A DNA stretch of 16,039 nt from Deltaproteobacteria bacterium (GTDB taxonomy: Bacteria > Desulfobacterota > Syntrophia > Syntrophales > UBA2210). Positions 1-7,143 of the stretch are shown in pieces. The notes under the pieces are model-generated. The model ran no database searches and had not been told where the DNA came from. It saw nothing but the letters and a program-made list of their open reading frames with translations. The stretch spans positions 1 to 16,039 of the forward strand of contig JAFDAR010000015.1 of the NCBI GenBank assembly GCA_019313735.1, given 5' to 3'. The first letter of the stretch is position 1. Every line of letters begins with the position of its first letter. The translations under genes and the position numbers were made by a program.

Positions 1-580
1 CTTCGATCCCATGGGCGGAGGCGGAGTCACACCCGATGTCTGCCTGGCATTCAACCGGAGATGCTGGACTATGGATATGGTGGATCGGCCCGCAACGAGG
101 CCGGAGATAGAGCCGTATTGCTGGGACATAGAAGGCGATTTTGAAAAGGATGTGAAGGCACCCGGATTCTTCACAGCGAAGCAGAAACCCGACATCATCA
201 TCTGCGATCCCCCCTATTTTGACAATAAGCGTGATGACTGCGCCGAAAGGGGCATATCCACGCTGCCCAGAGAGGAATATCTTGACTTCCTTGAGCGTTT
301 CTTTGCCTTCATGAAGGAACATAGCAAGAAGACGACGAGACTTGCATGTATCACAAGAGACTGGCGGGATTTCGAAAATACACCCGCCGCGGAAGAAAGG
401 GGTGAGGAATCGATCCTGATAGAGGATTATATCACCATATTAAACAAGACGGGATGGCAGCACACCCATACCATCATGGCCCCCCTGTCGCCGGACCGCT
501 TCAGCGCCGAGGAGATTGCTGTAATGCAGGAGAAGAGAATACTGGGTGTAACCGGCCGGTACGTGATCGTTTTGAACTGA
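1..580 (+). CDS. DNA methyltransferase (N4/N6 type), C-terminal part, cut by window edge
   Basis: The reading frame is open from base 2, so the gene starts outside the window and the internal ATG at 11 is not its start. The visible part begins inside a SAM-binding motif I (FDPMGGGGVTPDVCLAF), followed about 60 residues later by the catalytic motif DPPY (near base 208). It continues with a conserved TRLACITRDWRDFENTPA segment. Motif I before motif IV, with DPPY, places it among amino-DNA methyltransferases that methylate adenine N6 or cytosine N4. The second G of motif I replaces the A more usual in DPMAGGG. The missing N-terminal half may hold target recognition or a ParB-like domain, but this cannot be seen. 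No restriction endonuclease lies downstream, so nothing here argues for a restriction-modification pair. Family call is firm; target base and sequence are unknown. Confidence 0.85.
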   Translation, partial: FDPMGGGGVTPDVCLAFNRRCWTMDMVDRPATRPEIEPYCWDIEGDFEKDVKAPGFFTAKQKPDIIICDPPYFDNKRDDCAERGISTLPREEYLDFLERFFAFMKEHSKKTTRLACITRDWRDFENTPAAEERGEESILIEDYITILNKTGWQHTHTIMAPLSPDRFSAEEIAVMQEKRILGVTGRYVIVLN

Positions 581-853
581 ACAAAGTGCGGTTCTCAGGC
601 TTGGAGATAATCGACATATAACGAATCAATACGACAGCCAAACGGCTTGGGCCATACTCACATGTTGTTTATTATGAGATGGGTTTAAATGGGGTTAGAC
701 TCGATTTAAATCTAACCGGTAAAAGCCAGTTTTCTCTGCTTGAACCATTTATAACTCTTGACGAGCGAATCAGTTTGAATTAGCATAAGTGTTCAGTAAT
801 TTTGTAAGAGGTGGTTTTCAGAAGTAACGAAAGTTTTCAGGAGGTATGTAGAA
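581..853. other. Intergenic region and pdxS leader
   Basis: No credible gene is seen in these 273 bases. A perfect 7-bp stem (GGTTAGA at 693-699 with TCTAACC at 711-717, 11-nt loop) and a smaller CCAA/TTGG hairpin near 640 are present. A promoter-like pair lies at 758-786, listed separately. The rest is AT-rich and featureless to me. Confidence 0.5.
758..786 (+). promoter_or_regulatory. Candidate sigma70 promoter for pdxST
   Basis: TTGACG (758-763) is followed by a 17-bp spacer and TAGCAT (781-786), which matches 4 of 6 positions of the -10 consensus. It would start transcription about 60 bases before pdxS. Assigned from consensus and position only. Confidence 0.45.
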
Positions 854-1735
854 GTGGACAAGAAAAGATATGAATTAAACGTTCAGCTGGCTCAGATGTT
901 AAAGGGCGGAGTCATTATGGACGTTGTCAGCGTGGAGCATGCAAAAATCGCCGAGGAGGCCGGGGCCGTTGCGGTTATGGCGCTGGAGCGTGTTCCGGCG
1001 GACATCCGCAAGGAGGGTGGCGTTGCCCGAATGTCTGATCCCGCGCTCATCGCGCAGATCAAAGAGGCGGTATCGATACCTGTCATGGCCAAGGCGCGCA
1101 TCGGTCATTTCGTTGAGGCTCAGATTATTGAAACCCTGAAGATCGATTATATTGATGAGAGCGAGGTACTGACCCCCGCCGACGAAGAGTGCCATATCGA
1201 CAAGACAAAGTTTGCAATCCCCTTTATATGCGGGGCGCGCAACCTGGGTGAAGCCCTGCGCCGCATAGCCGAAGGGGCGGCCATGATCCGCACCAAGGGC
1301 GAAGCGGGTACGGGAAATGTGGTCGAGGCGGTTCGCCATATTCGAACAGTAAACCGCGAAATCAGGCAGCTTGTCAATATGCCGGTAGAGGAAGTCACCG
1401 GTTTTGCCAAGGCCAACGGTTTTCCTTATGAGCTTGCGCTCCAAGTCCGGGAGCTTGGCAGATTGCCTGTCGTTAACTTTGCGGCAGGCGGTATCGCGAC
1501 GCCGGCGGACGCGGCCCTGATGATGCAGCTTGGCTGCGACGGCGTTTTTGTGGGATCCGGGATATTCAAGGCGGAAAACCCTGTTAGACGTGCCGAGGCG
1601 ATCGTTAAGGCAACCGCGTATTACGAGGATCCCGCGAAGGTTCTGGAGGCCTCGATGGGACTTGGCAATGCCATGCCGGGGATTGAGATTTCTGACATTC
1701 CGGAGACTCAGATACTGGCGAAGCGCGGGTGGTAG
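854..1735 (+). CDS. pdxS: Pyridoxal 5'-phosphate synthase, PdxS subunit
   Basis: PdxS builds pyridoxal 5'-phosphate from ribose 5-phosphate, glyceraldehyde 3-phosphate and ammonia delivered by PdxT (the DXP-independent route). The 293-residue length is normal for this highly conserved TIM-barrel family. Visible active-site features are Asp23 in IMDVVSVEHA, Lys80 in MAKARIGH and Lys148 in RTKGEAGTGN, the two lysines that carry covalent intermediates in characterised homologues. The phosphate-binding GGIATPADAA and GCDGVFVGSGIF segments are also present. The GTG start is chosen because AGGAGGT (839-845) sits 8 bases upstream and the protein begins where the family begins. pdxT follows after 20 bases, so the two form one operon. 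Nothing is unusual in the coding sequence. Confidence 0.98.
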   Translation: MDKKRYELNVQLAQMLKGGVIMDVVSVEHAKIAEEAGAVAVMALERVPADIRKEGGVARMSDPALIAQIKEAVSIPVMAKARIGHFVEAQIIETLKIDYIDESEVLTPADEECHIDKTKFAIPFICGARNLGEALRRIAEGAAMIRTKGEAGTGNVVEAVRHIRTVNREIRQLVNMPVEEVTGFAKANGFPYELALQVRELGRLPVVNFAAGGIATPADAALMMQLGCDGVFVGSGIFKAENPVRRAEAIVKATAYYEDPAKVLEASMGLGNAMPGIEISDIPETQILAKRGW

Positions 1736-1755
1736 TTCTCAGGAGGTGAGCATCG

Positions 1756-2403
1756 GTGGATATGATTGGGGTGCTTGATCTCCAGGGCGATGTTGTTGAA
1801 CATATTGATCATCTGGAGCGTCTTGGGGTTGCCGGCATCAAGGTAAAGGAGCCGGCGGATTTTACACACCTTACAGGATTGATAATACCGGGCGGCGAAA
1901 GCACATGTCTTTTCCGGTTGCTGAACATCTTCGGTATCAGGGAAGTCATTCTCCGTGAATTTCAGCGCGGCCTGAAGCTCTGGGGCACATGCGCGGGGGC
2001 TATTCTTCTTGCCGGGAAGATTATTGGTGAGACACCCTGTCTCGGTCTTATCGACATCGAGATTCAAAAAAATGCCTTCGGCAGCCAGTTGGACAGCTTT
2101 ACAACCGAAGCCTCCGTTCCCCGGGTGGCGTCGCAGCCGATACCCCTCACTTTTATCCGTGCCCCAAAAATCACCCGTGCCGGCAGTGATGTTGATGTAT
2201 TACTCCGGCAGGATGATTATATCGCGGCCGCGGAGAGCCTTGATGTTCTTGTAACGGTCTTTCATCCGGAACTTACGCCGTCTCTCGCGTTCCATCGCCA
2301 TTTTGCCCTGAAATGCGGTCTTAAACCCTCCATGGATGAAGAATCTTCCATGATCGACCCCACCTGGGACAGCAAAAGCTGGACCCGCTATACCCGTCTT
2401 TAA
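1756..2403 (+). CDS. pdxT: Pyridoxal 5'-phosphate synthase glutaminase, PdxT subunit
   Basis: PdxT hydrolyses glutamine and channels ammonia to PdxS in the cytoplasmic PdxS12-PdxT12 complex. It is a class I glutamine amidotransferase: the oxyanion-strand motif GGEST is at 46-50, the nucleophile is Cys79 in WGTCAGA, and His170-Pro-Glu172 completes the triad in VTVFHPE. The family's RNAFGRQ motif appears as KNAFGSQ (105-111), a mild divergence. At 215 residues it is somewhat longer than the usual 190 or so. The extra length is a C-terminal tail after the HRHFALK helix (ending TWDSKSWTRYTRL), which shows no domain I recognise. The GTG start is supported by AGGAGGTGAG at 1741-1750, and the gene follows pdxS by 20 bases. 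Confidence 0.97.
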   Translation: MDMIGVLDLQGDVVEHIDHLERLGVAGIKVKEPADFTHLTGLIIPGGESTCLFRLLNIFGIREVILREFQRGLKLWGTCAGAILLAGKIIGETPCLGLIDIEIQKNAFGSQLDSFTTEASVPRVASQPIPLTFIRAPKITRAGSDVDVLLRQDDYIAAAESLDVLVTVFHPELTPSLAFHRHFALKCGLKPSMDEESSMIDPTWDSKSWTRYTRL

Positions 2404-2439
2404 TTCCGGATGTTGAGTCCTCCCTCCTTTGTCCCCACT

Positions 2440-2451
2440 TTTGCATGCAAA
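2440..2451. repeat. Perfect 12-bp palindrome
   Basis: TTTGCATGCAAA lies between pdxT and the downstream methyltransferase. It could be a protein-binding site or chance; no partner site was found in the window. Confidence 0.35.
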
Positions 2452-2490
2452 GAGACGTGACGAGATAAAGATTATGGATCCGGATAAAAA

Positions 2491-2531
2491 GTAGCGTGCC
2501 CCCTCTGTGGGGCACAGAGGCCCCACGCTAC
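2491..2531. repeat. 41-bp imperfect palindrome, REP-like hairpin
   Basis: GTAGCGTG (2491-2498) pairs with CACGCTAC (2524-2531), and CCTCTGTG (2502-2509) pairs with CACAGAGG (2513-2520). Between the two stems CCC faces CCC, and the apical loop is GGG. A competing local hairpin is also possible: GTGCCCC (2496-2502) with GGGGCAC (2509-2515). It lies 88 bases after the pdxT stop and 33 bases before the next start, so it could act as a terminator or processing site for pdxT. There is no T-run after it. No second copy was seen here. Confidence 0.7.
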
Positions 2532-2564
2532 TTGCACATAAAGATAGAAAGTGGAATACGAACT

Positions 2565-3239
2565 ATGGAATTGGATAAAGAGAAGATAGAAATCGGGATG
2601 ATAGAGCGCTTTGTGGATCTGAAGGGGAGCCGGGTTCTCGAAGTGGGTTGCGGTGATGGCAGGCTGACAGTGCTGCTTGCCGGAAAGTCAGGCGAACTTG
2701 TTGCCATAGATCCCGATGACGCGTGCATCGTGGAGGCAAGAAGGAATATCAAGAGCGTGGATTTCAGGGTCGGCTCGGGGGAGGCCATGGAATTCGAAGA
2801 CGGGTCTTTCGATCTTGTAATGTTCACCATGTCCCTTCATCATCATACAGACTGCGCGCTGGCGCTACGCGAGGCGCACAGGACACTTGGAAAAGATGGC
2901 AGGCTTGTGCTTCTGGAACCGGCGGTTGACGGCGAGATTCAGCGGCTTTACCATCTTTTTGTCGATGAAACCCAGGCAATAGAAAAAGCCCTCGGCGCGA
3001 TAGATGCTTCTGATTTTGACCTGGAACAGCATGAGACATTTTATAAGAACTGGGTGTTTAGAGACAAAGAAGAATTGTACAGCTACCATTTCGAGAATTA
3101 CAGCAGCGCTGATTGTGATGCCGGCATTATTGACAGTATGAGCGAGTTACTGGGTGAAAAGATAAATGATAAACCGGTTATCGTTAAAGACAGGATAAAG
3201 ATATTTGTCATGCGGGAAAAAGACAAAAAGAAGGATTGA
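2565..3239 (+). CDS. Class I SAM-dependent methyltransferase, substrate unknown
   Basis: This 224-residue protein is a Rossmann-type methyltransferase of the UbiE/Methyltransf_11 kind. Motif I is VLEVGCGDGRL (about residues 22-32), followed by the acidic residue of motif II in LVAIDPDDA, and then FDLVMFTMSLHHHTD and LGKDGRLVLLEPA. The C-terminal third has no conserved feature I recognise and ends in a lysine-rich MREKDKKKD. I chose the ATG at 2565 because the homologous region begins soon after it. The in-frame start at 2496 would place translation inside a strong palindrome. The ribosome-binding site (AGAAAGTGGA) is weak. The gene stands alone between pdxT and the acyl-CoA synthetase, so context gives no substrate. 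Small-molecule or quinone-like methylation are both possible. Confidence 0.85.
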   Translation: MELDKEKIEIGMIERFVDLKGSRVLEVGCGDGRLTVLLAGKSGELVAIDPDDACIVEARRNIKSVDFRVGSGEAMEFEDGSFDLVMFTMSLHHHTDCALALREAHRTLGKDGRLVLLEPAVDGEIQRLYHLFVDETQAIEKALGAIDASDFDLEQHETFYKNWVFRDKEELYSYHFENYSSADCDAGIIDSMSELLGEKINDKPVIVKDRIKIFVMREKDKKKD

Positions 3240-3307
3240 CAGCCGGAGGAGCTGAATCATATGATGACAGGATAAAGAAAATAAAGTATAAGGAGCGAAA
3301 CTTGATG

Positions 3308-3415
3308 GACTCGTAAAAAGTCCCAAAAACGTCATGCCGGACTTGATCCGGCATCCAGAACATATTGAAATTACTGGATTCCGGCTTCCGCCGGAATGAC
3401 AAAAAATGGTGTTTT
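3308..3415. repeat. Dispersed repeat, copy 1 (MITE-like, two hairpins)
   Basis: Bases 3326-3415 are a perfect 90-bp inverted copy of 14080-14169. The unit holds two hairpins: ATGCCGGA/TCCGGCAT with a 5-nt loop (3334-3354) and ATTCCGGC/GCCGGAAT with a 4-nt loop (3378-3397). On its left this copy has GACTCGTAAAAAGTC (3308-3322). The other copy has AGTCGTAAAAAGTC on the opposite end of its core, so the full element appears to have inverted termini, of which each copy keeps one. The sequence belongs to the widespread bacterial intergenic repeats with a GTCATnCCGG...CCGGAATnAC look. It lies in the leader of the acyl-CoA synthetase gene. Confidence 0.93.
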
Positions 3416-3442
3416 GTGACCAACTGAAACGGGAAATATGAC
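3414..3442 (+). promoter_or_regulatory. Weak candidate promoter for the acyl-CoA synthetase
   Basis: TTGTGA (3414-3419), a 17-bp spacer and TATGAC (3437-3442) lie 28 bases before the start codon, with the -35 at the edge of the repeat. Matches to consensus are partial, so this is only a possibility. Confidence 0.25.
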
Positions 3443-3469
3443 AACTGATTATAGAGAAGGAGAAAAAAT

Positions 3470-5266
3470 ATGCCCCAATCTAATGAACCAGACAATCTTG
3501 TAACTTTTCTGGAGGGAAGCGTGGCGAAGTATCCGGACAGATCCTTGTTCGGGACAAAGAACTCTCAGGGTGAGTACGATTGGATTACCTACGCGAAGGT
3601 CGGCAGACGGGTGGACAATCTCCGGGCCGGTCTCGCCGGTCTCGGAGTGGGCAAAGCTGACTCGGTGGGCATTATTGCCAACAACAGAACGGAGTGGGCC
3701 ATCGGCGCCTTCGCGTCCTACGGCCTGGGCGCTCGCTGGGTGCCCATGTACGAATCGGAACTCCTGCATGTATGGAAGTATATTATAACTGACAGTTCCA
3801 TCAAGATACTTTTCGTCTCTACACTGGAGATATACGAGCAGATCAAGAATTTTGTGGATGAGATACCCACCCTGGAGAAGATTTTTCTGATAGAAGGCAA
3901 GGGTGAAAACAGTATGACAGGGCTGGAGGAAGATGGTGAGAAAAACCCTGTTCCTTCGATCAAACCGGATCCGGATGATATAGCCGCCCTGATATATACC
4001 TCCGGCACAACAGGCGACCCCAAAGGTGTCCTGCTGTCGCATGGCAACTTCACGAGCAATTCCCACGCGGGGCGCAAGATGTATCCGGAACTTATGGCCA
4101 ATACAGGAATAAGTCTTTCCATCCTTCCGTGGGCGCATTCTTATGGTCAGACAGCCGAGTTGTACACCATGATCTACCTCGGGGGAGCTATGGGGATTAT
4201 GGAGAATGTGAAGACACTTGCCGCCGACCTGGCCAAGGTAAAACCGACCTGGCTTATAGCGGTTCCCCGTGTGTTCAATAAGATCTACGACGGACTCTGG
4301 TCTAAAATGAACGAAACGGGCGGTCTTCCGAGGAAACTGTTCGTTATGGGTGTGGAAAGCGCGAAAAAAAGGCGTGAACTGGCCGAAAAGGGGAAATCAG
4401 ATTTTATTACAAATCTCAAGTTCAAGATCGCGGACAAAATAGTATTTCAGAAGATACGTAACGGACTTGGGGGACGTCTCATGGGTTCCATGACGGCAAG
4501 CGCCATGATGAATCAGGATATAGCCCAGTTTTTCTTTGATGTAGGGATACCACTTTATGATTGCTATGGGATGAGCGAGACCTCGCCGGCGATCACCATG
4601 AATTCTTCCATGGATTATAAACTTGGAACGGTGGGCAAGCCGATTGAGAAGGTGCGGGTTGTGATCGATAAATCCCTCGGAGACGAGAAACTGGGTGACG
4701 GCGAAATCGTGGTCTATGGCCCCAATGTAATGAAGGGATATCACAACAAACCGGAGCAGACCAGAGAGGTCATAACCGAGGATGGAGGCATGAGGACAGG
4801 TGATCGCGGCAGGCTGGATGAGGATGGATTCCTGCACATCACGGGAAGGATCAAGGAACAATTCAAGCTGGAAAACGGAAAATTTGTGTTTCCTTCGTCT
4901 CTTGAAGAAGATATCTGTCTCGTTCCTTATGTAGAAAACGCGATGATTTATGGGGAGGGGAGGGCGTACAATGTCTGCCTTGTGATACCCGACTTCCTGG
5001 CGCTGGAAAAATATGCCCGGAAGAACAATCTGCCCTCAGACCCTGGAAAACTGGTTGAGATGGAGGAGATAAGGGATCTTATCAGTGGAGAGATAGTCAG
5101 ATCCCTGCAGGGTAAATATGGCGGTTATGAAATACCTAAAAAGTTTATTTATCTTACCGAGAACTTTTCCCTGGAGAATGGCACCCTCACACAGACGATG
5201 AAGGTCAAAAGACGTGTAGTGCTTGAGAAGTATCAGGAAGAGATTGATGCGAAGTACAAAAAATAA
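3470..5266 (+). CDS. Long-chain fatty acid-CoA ligase (AMP-forming), FadD15-like
   Basis: This 598-residue enzyme of the adenylate-forming (ANL) superfamily activates a carboxylic acid, most likely a long-chain fatty acid, to its CoA ester through an acyl-AMP. Motifs in order are YTSGTTGDPKGVLLSHGN (from about residue 176; P-loop), LPWAHSYGQ, YGMSE (about 364; A5), RTGDRGRLDEDGF (about 441; A7), GRIKEQFKLENGKFVFPS, and a C-terminal LTQTMKVKR whose lysine fits the adenylation lysine. The overall layout, with the long insert between A4 and A5 (VFNKIYDGLWSKM), is that of FadD15/FAA1-type synthetases. The start has a clear site, AAGGAG, 9 bases upstream. paaK begins 12 bases after the stop, so they are probably cotranscribed. 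The exact chain length of the substrate cannot be read from sequence. Confidence 0.93.
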   Translation: MPQSNEPDNLVTFLEGSVAKYPDRSLFGTKNSQGEYDWITYAKVGRRVDNLRAGLAGLGVGKADSVGIIANNRTEWAIGAFASYGLGARWVPMYESELLHVWKYIITDSSIKILFVSTLEIYEQIKNFVDEIPTLEKIFLIEGKGENSMTGLEEDGEKNPVPSIKPDPDDIAALIYTSGTTGDPKGVLLSHGNFTSNSHAGRKMYPELMANTGISLSILPWAHSYGQTAELYTMIYLGGAMGIMENVKTLAADLAKVKPTWLIAVPRVFNKIYDGLWSKMNETGGLPRKLFVMGVESAKKRRELAEKGKSDFITNLKFKIADKIVFQKIRNGLGGRLMGSMTASAMMNQDIAQFFFDVGIPLYDCYGMSETSPAITMNSSMDYKLGTVGKPIEKVRVVIDKSLGDEKLGDGEIVVYGPNVMKGYHNKPEQTREVITEDGGMRTGDRGRLDEDGFLHITGRIKEQFKLENGKFVFPSSLEEDICLVPYVENAMIYGEGRAYNVCLVIPDFLALEKYARKNNLPSDPGKLVEMEEIRDLISGEIVRSLQGKYGGYEIPKKFIYLTENFSLENGTLTQTMKVKRRVVLEKYQEEIDAKYKK

Positions 5267-5278
5267 GGAGATTGGATT

Positions 5279-6580
5279 ATGATCTTTAACGAGGAGTTCG
5301 AGACGCTGCCGAGGGAGGCCCTGGATGCTCTTCAGCTCAAGAGGCTCCAGCAGGTGGTCGGACGTGTCTATCACACTGTAGGTTTCTATAAGAGGGCATT
5401 TGATGAAGCAGGCGTAACGCCTGATGATATCAGAACACTTGATGACATGAGGAGGCTTCCCTTTACAGTAAAGCAGGACCTTCGGGACAATTATCCCTTT
5501 GGCCTGTTTACCGTGCCTATGAGCAATATTGTGAGGCTTCACGCGTCGTCGGGAACCACCGGTAAGCCCACGGTTGTGGGATATACTCAGAGAGATATAG
5601 AGACATGGTCGAGATTGATGGCAAGGTCACTTGTGGCGGCCGGTCTCACAAAGAATGACATTATACACAACGCTTACGGCTACGGCCTGTTCACGGGCGG
5701 TCTTGGCGTTCACTACGGCGCCGAGAGACTGGGTGCAAGTGTGATTCCCATGTCAGGCGGAAGCACAAAGAAACAGATAATGATACTGCAGGACTTCGGT
5801 CCGACGGCAATCTGCTGCACTCCATCATACGCCCTCTACCTCTCGGAGCGTGGAGAAGATATGGGGGTGGATATGCGTTCCCTTAATTTGAGGGTGGGGA
5901 TCTTCGGAGCTGAGCCTTGGAGTGAGAAGATGAGACAGGAGATAGAAGACAGACTGGGCATTACTGCGCTTGACATATACGGGCTTTCGGAGATTATAGG
6001 TCCGGGGGTGTCTATGGAATGCGCGGAGGGGCGAAATGGTCTGCATGTGTTTGAAGATCACTTCATCGTAGAGACGATCGATCCCGAGACAGGGGAAAAT
6101 GTTCCCCACGGCGAGGAGGGGGAGCTGGTCTTTACCTCTCTCACCAAGGAGGCATTTCCATTGATCAGGTACAGGACGAGGGATATGTCCAGGCTGATGG
6201 AAGAGCCGTGCAGGTGCGGCAGGACGCATGTGCGGATGGAACGTGTGTCCGGGCGCAGCGATGATATGCTGATCATAAGGGGTGTGAACGTCTTCCCGTC
6301 GCAGATAGAGAGCGTTCTTCTCGGAATAGAAGGGCTTGAACCGCATTATGAACTTATTGTGGACCGGGAGGGCAGGCTGGACACCCTGGAGATACGCGTT
6401 GAGATGAGTGAGGATGTATTCTCGGATGAGATAAAGGCCCTGCAGGAAATCGAGAGGCGTATAACGAGGGATATAAAGGATTATCTTGGCGTTACCGCGA
6501 AGGTAAAGCTGGTCGGATCACAGACCCTGAAACGGTTTGAAGGTAAGGCACAGAGGGTTATTGACAGGAGAGAGATTTGA
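5279..6580 (+). CDS. paaK: Phenylacetate-CoA ligase family protein
   Basis: The 433-residue length and motif set are those of PaaK, which forms aryl-acetyl-CoA from phenylacetate or a related acid with ATP and CoA. Visible motifs are LHASSGTTGKPTVVGYT (about 85-101, P-loop), YGYGLFTGGLGVHYG, IYGLSEIIGPG (about 233), TSLTKEAFPLIRYRTRDMS and GRSDDMLIIRGVNVFPSQIE (about 326-345). The C-terminal domain ends with KAQRVIDRR, including the expected lysine near the end. AAGGAG stands 9 bases before the ATG. In anaerobes such enzymes often act on aryl acids released from aromatic amino acids. The tandem ACT gene directly downstream is the usual neighbour of this subgroup and supports that role. Substrate could also be benzoate-like or indoleacetate; sequence does not decide. 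Confidence 0.93.
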   Translation: MIFNEEFETLPREALDALQLKRLQQVVGRVYHTVGFYKRAFDEAGVTPDDIRTLDDMRRLPFTVKQDLRDNYPFGLFTVPMSNIVRLHASSGTTGKPTVVGYTQRDIETWSRLMARSLVAAGLTKNDIIHNAYGYGLFTGGLGVHYGAERLGASVIPMSGGSTKKQIMILQDFGPTAICCTPSYALYLSERGEDMGVDMRSLNLRVGIFGAEPWSEKMRQEIEDRLGITALDIYGLSEIIGPGVSMECAEGRNGLHVFEDHFIVETIDPETGENVPHGEEGELVFTSLTKEAFPLIRYRTRDMSRLMEEPCRCGRTHVRMERVSGRSDDMLIIRGVNVFPSQIESVLLGIEGLEPHYELIVDREGRLDTLEIRVEMSEDVFSDEIKALQEIERRITRDIKDYLGVTAKVKLVGSQTLKRFEGKAQRVIDRREI

Positions 6581-6615
6581 GACCTCAATCTGACGACAGG
6601 AGAGGAGTATCAGTT

Positions 6616-7047
6616 ATGAAGGTAGAGCAAATTTCCGTGTTTCTGGAAAACAAGCCTGGCGGGCTTGAACATGTTACCAGGGTACTGGCGGATGCGGACA
6701 TAAACATCAGGGCGCTGTCTCTCGCCGACACCTCTGATTTCGGTATTCTGCGGCTTATTGTAAATGATATGGAATCAGCGGCGAAGGCCCTGCAGGATGA
6801 AGGTTTTACTGTAAAGCGATCACATGTCGTGGCGGTGGAAATCCCCGACCGTCCGGGTGGTATGCACAGCATCTCAAAGGTGCTAACTGAAAAGAATATA
6901 AATGTTGAGTATGCTTACGCGTTTGTAGAAAGAAGCGGTGAAAACGCGATAATCATATTCAGGTTTGATGATATTGATGCGGGAATAGATGTTCTTCTGG
7001 AGAACGGGTTCACCGTGTTGCCCGGCGAAAAGGTATATCGGTTGTAA
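6616..7047 (+). CDS. Tandem ACT-domain protein (COG4747 type)
   Basis: This 143-residue protein consists almost only of two ACT domains: residues about 3-66 (QISVFLENKPGGLEHVTRVL) and 71-138 (VAVEIPDRPGGMHSISKVLT). Each carries the Pro-Gly-Gly turn that usually contributes to amino-acid binding. It has no catalytic domain and is probably a small cytoplasmic sensor that binds an amino acid, possibly an aromatic one. The family commonly follows paaK genes in anaerobic bacteria and archaea, as here. The ATG at 6616 is preferred because AGGAG (6603-6607) is 8 bases upstream. The open frame extends back to a TTG overlapping the paaK stop, but those 13 extra residues do not look like ACT sequence. 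What it regulates is not known. Confidence 0.9.
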   Translation: MKVEQISVFLENKPGGLEHVTRVLADADINIRALSLADTSDFGILRLIVNDMESAAKALQDEGFTVKRSHVVAVEIPDRPGGMHSISKVLTEKNINVEYAYAFVERSGENAIIIFRFDDIDAGIDVLLENGFTVLPGEKVYRL

Positions 7048-7051
7048 TTGA

Positions 7052-7133
7052 AATGGGGGTCAGGTCTTGCGTTTTGCCTTTTTCGATGGAGAATCTAACT
7101 TGGACAGGCAAAACGCAAGACCTGACCCCCATT
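7052..7133. repeat. Perfect 27-bp inverted repeat (REP-like), possible two-way terminator
   Basis: The left arm 7052-7078 and right arm 7107-7133 are exact reverse complements, separated by a 28-base loop. The arms begin AATGGGGGTCAGGTCTTGC. They share the head GGGGGTCAnnTCTT with the otherwise different repeat at 13221-13455, so both may be one family of REP-like sequences, of the kind mobilised by REP-associated (Y1) transposases. No such transposase is in the window. The element fills nearly all of the gap between two convergent genes (stops at 7047 and 7144), so a role in ending transcription from both sides is plausible. Confidence 0.9.
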
Positions 7134-7143
7134 AGCCCCTTCA

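Noticed and set aside
1..580. Restriction-modification system at the left edge
   Set aside because: Only the end of a methyltransferase is visible and no endonuclease follows it; the upstream context is outside the window.
899..1444. 181-codon minus-strand frame over pdxS
   Set aside because: Shadow of the highly conserved pdxS; no family resemblance.
2496..2564. Upstream start for the methyltransferase at 2496
   Set aside because: It lies inside a strong palindrome, has no ribosome site, and would add residues not resembling the family.
3255..3312. Tiny frames (MMTG, MDS) with good ribosome sites upstream of the acyl-CoA synthetase
   Set aside because: Three to four codons only; may be remnants of an earlier start region displaced by the repeat, but this cannot be supported from one sequence.
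3449..4138. 229-codon minus-strand frame over the start of the acyl-CoA synthetase
   Set aside because: Shadow of a clearly conserved adenylate-forming enzyme on the other strand.
6577..6615. Upstream TTG start for the ACT protein, overlapping the paaK stop
   Set aside because: The ATG at 6616 has an AGGAG at ideal distance and begins exactly at the ACT fold.
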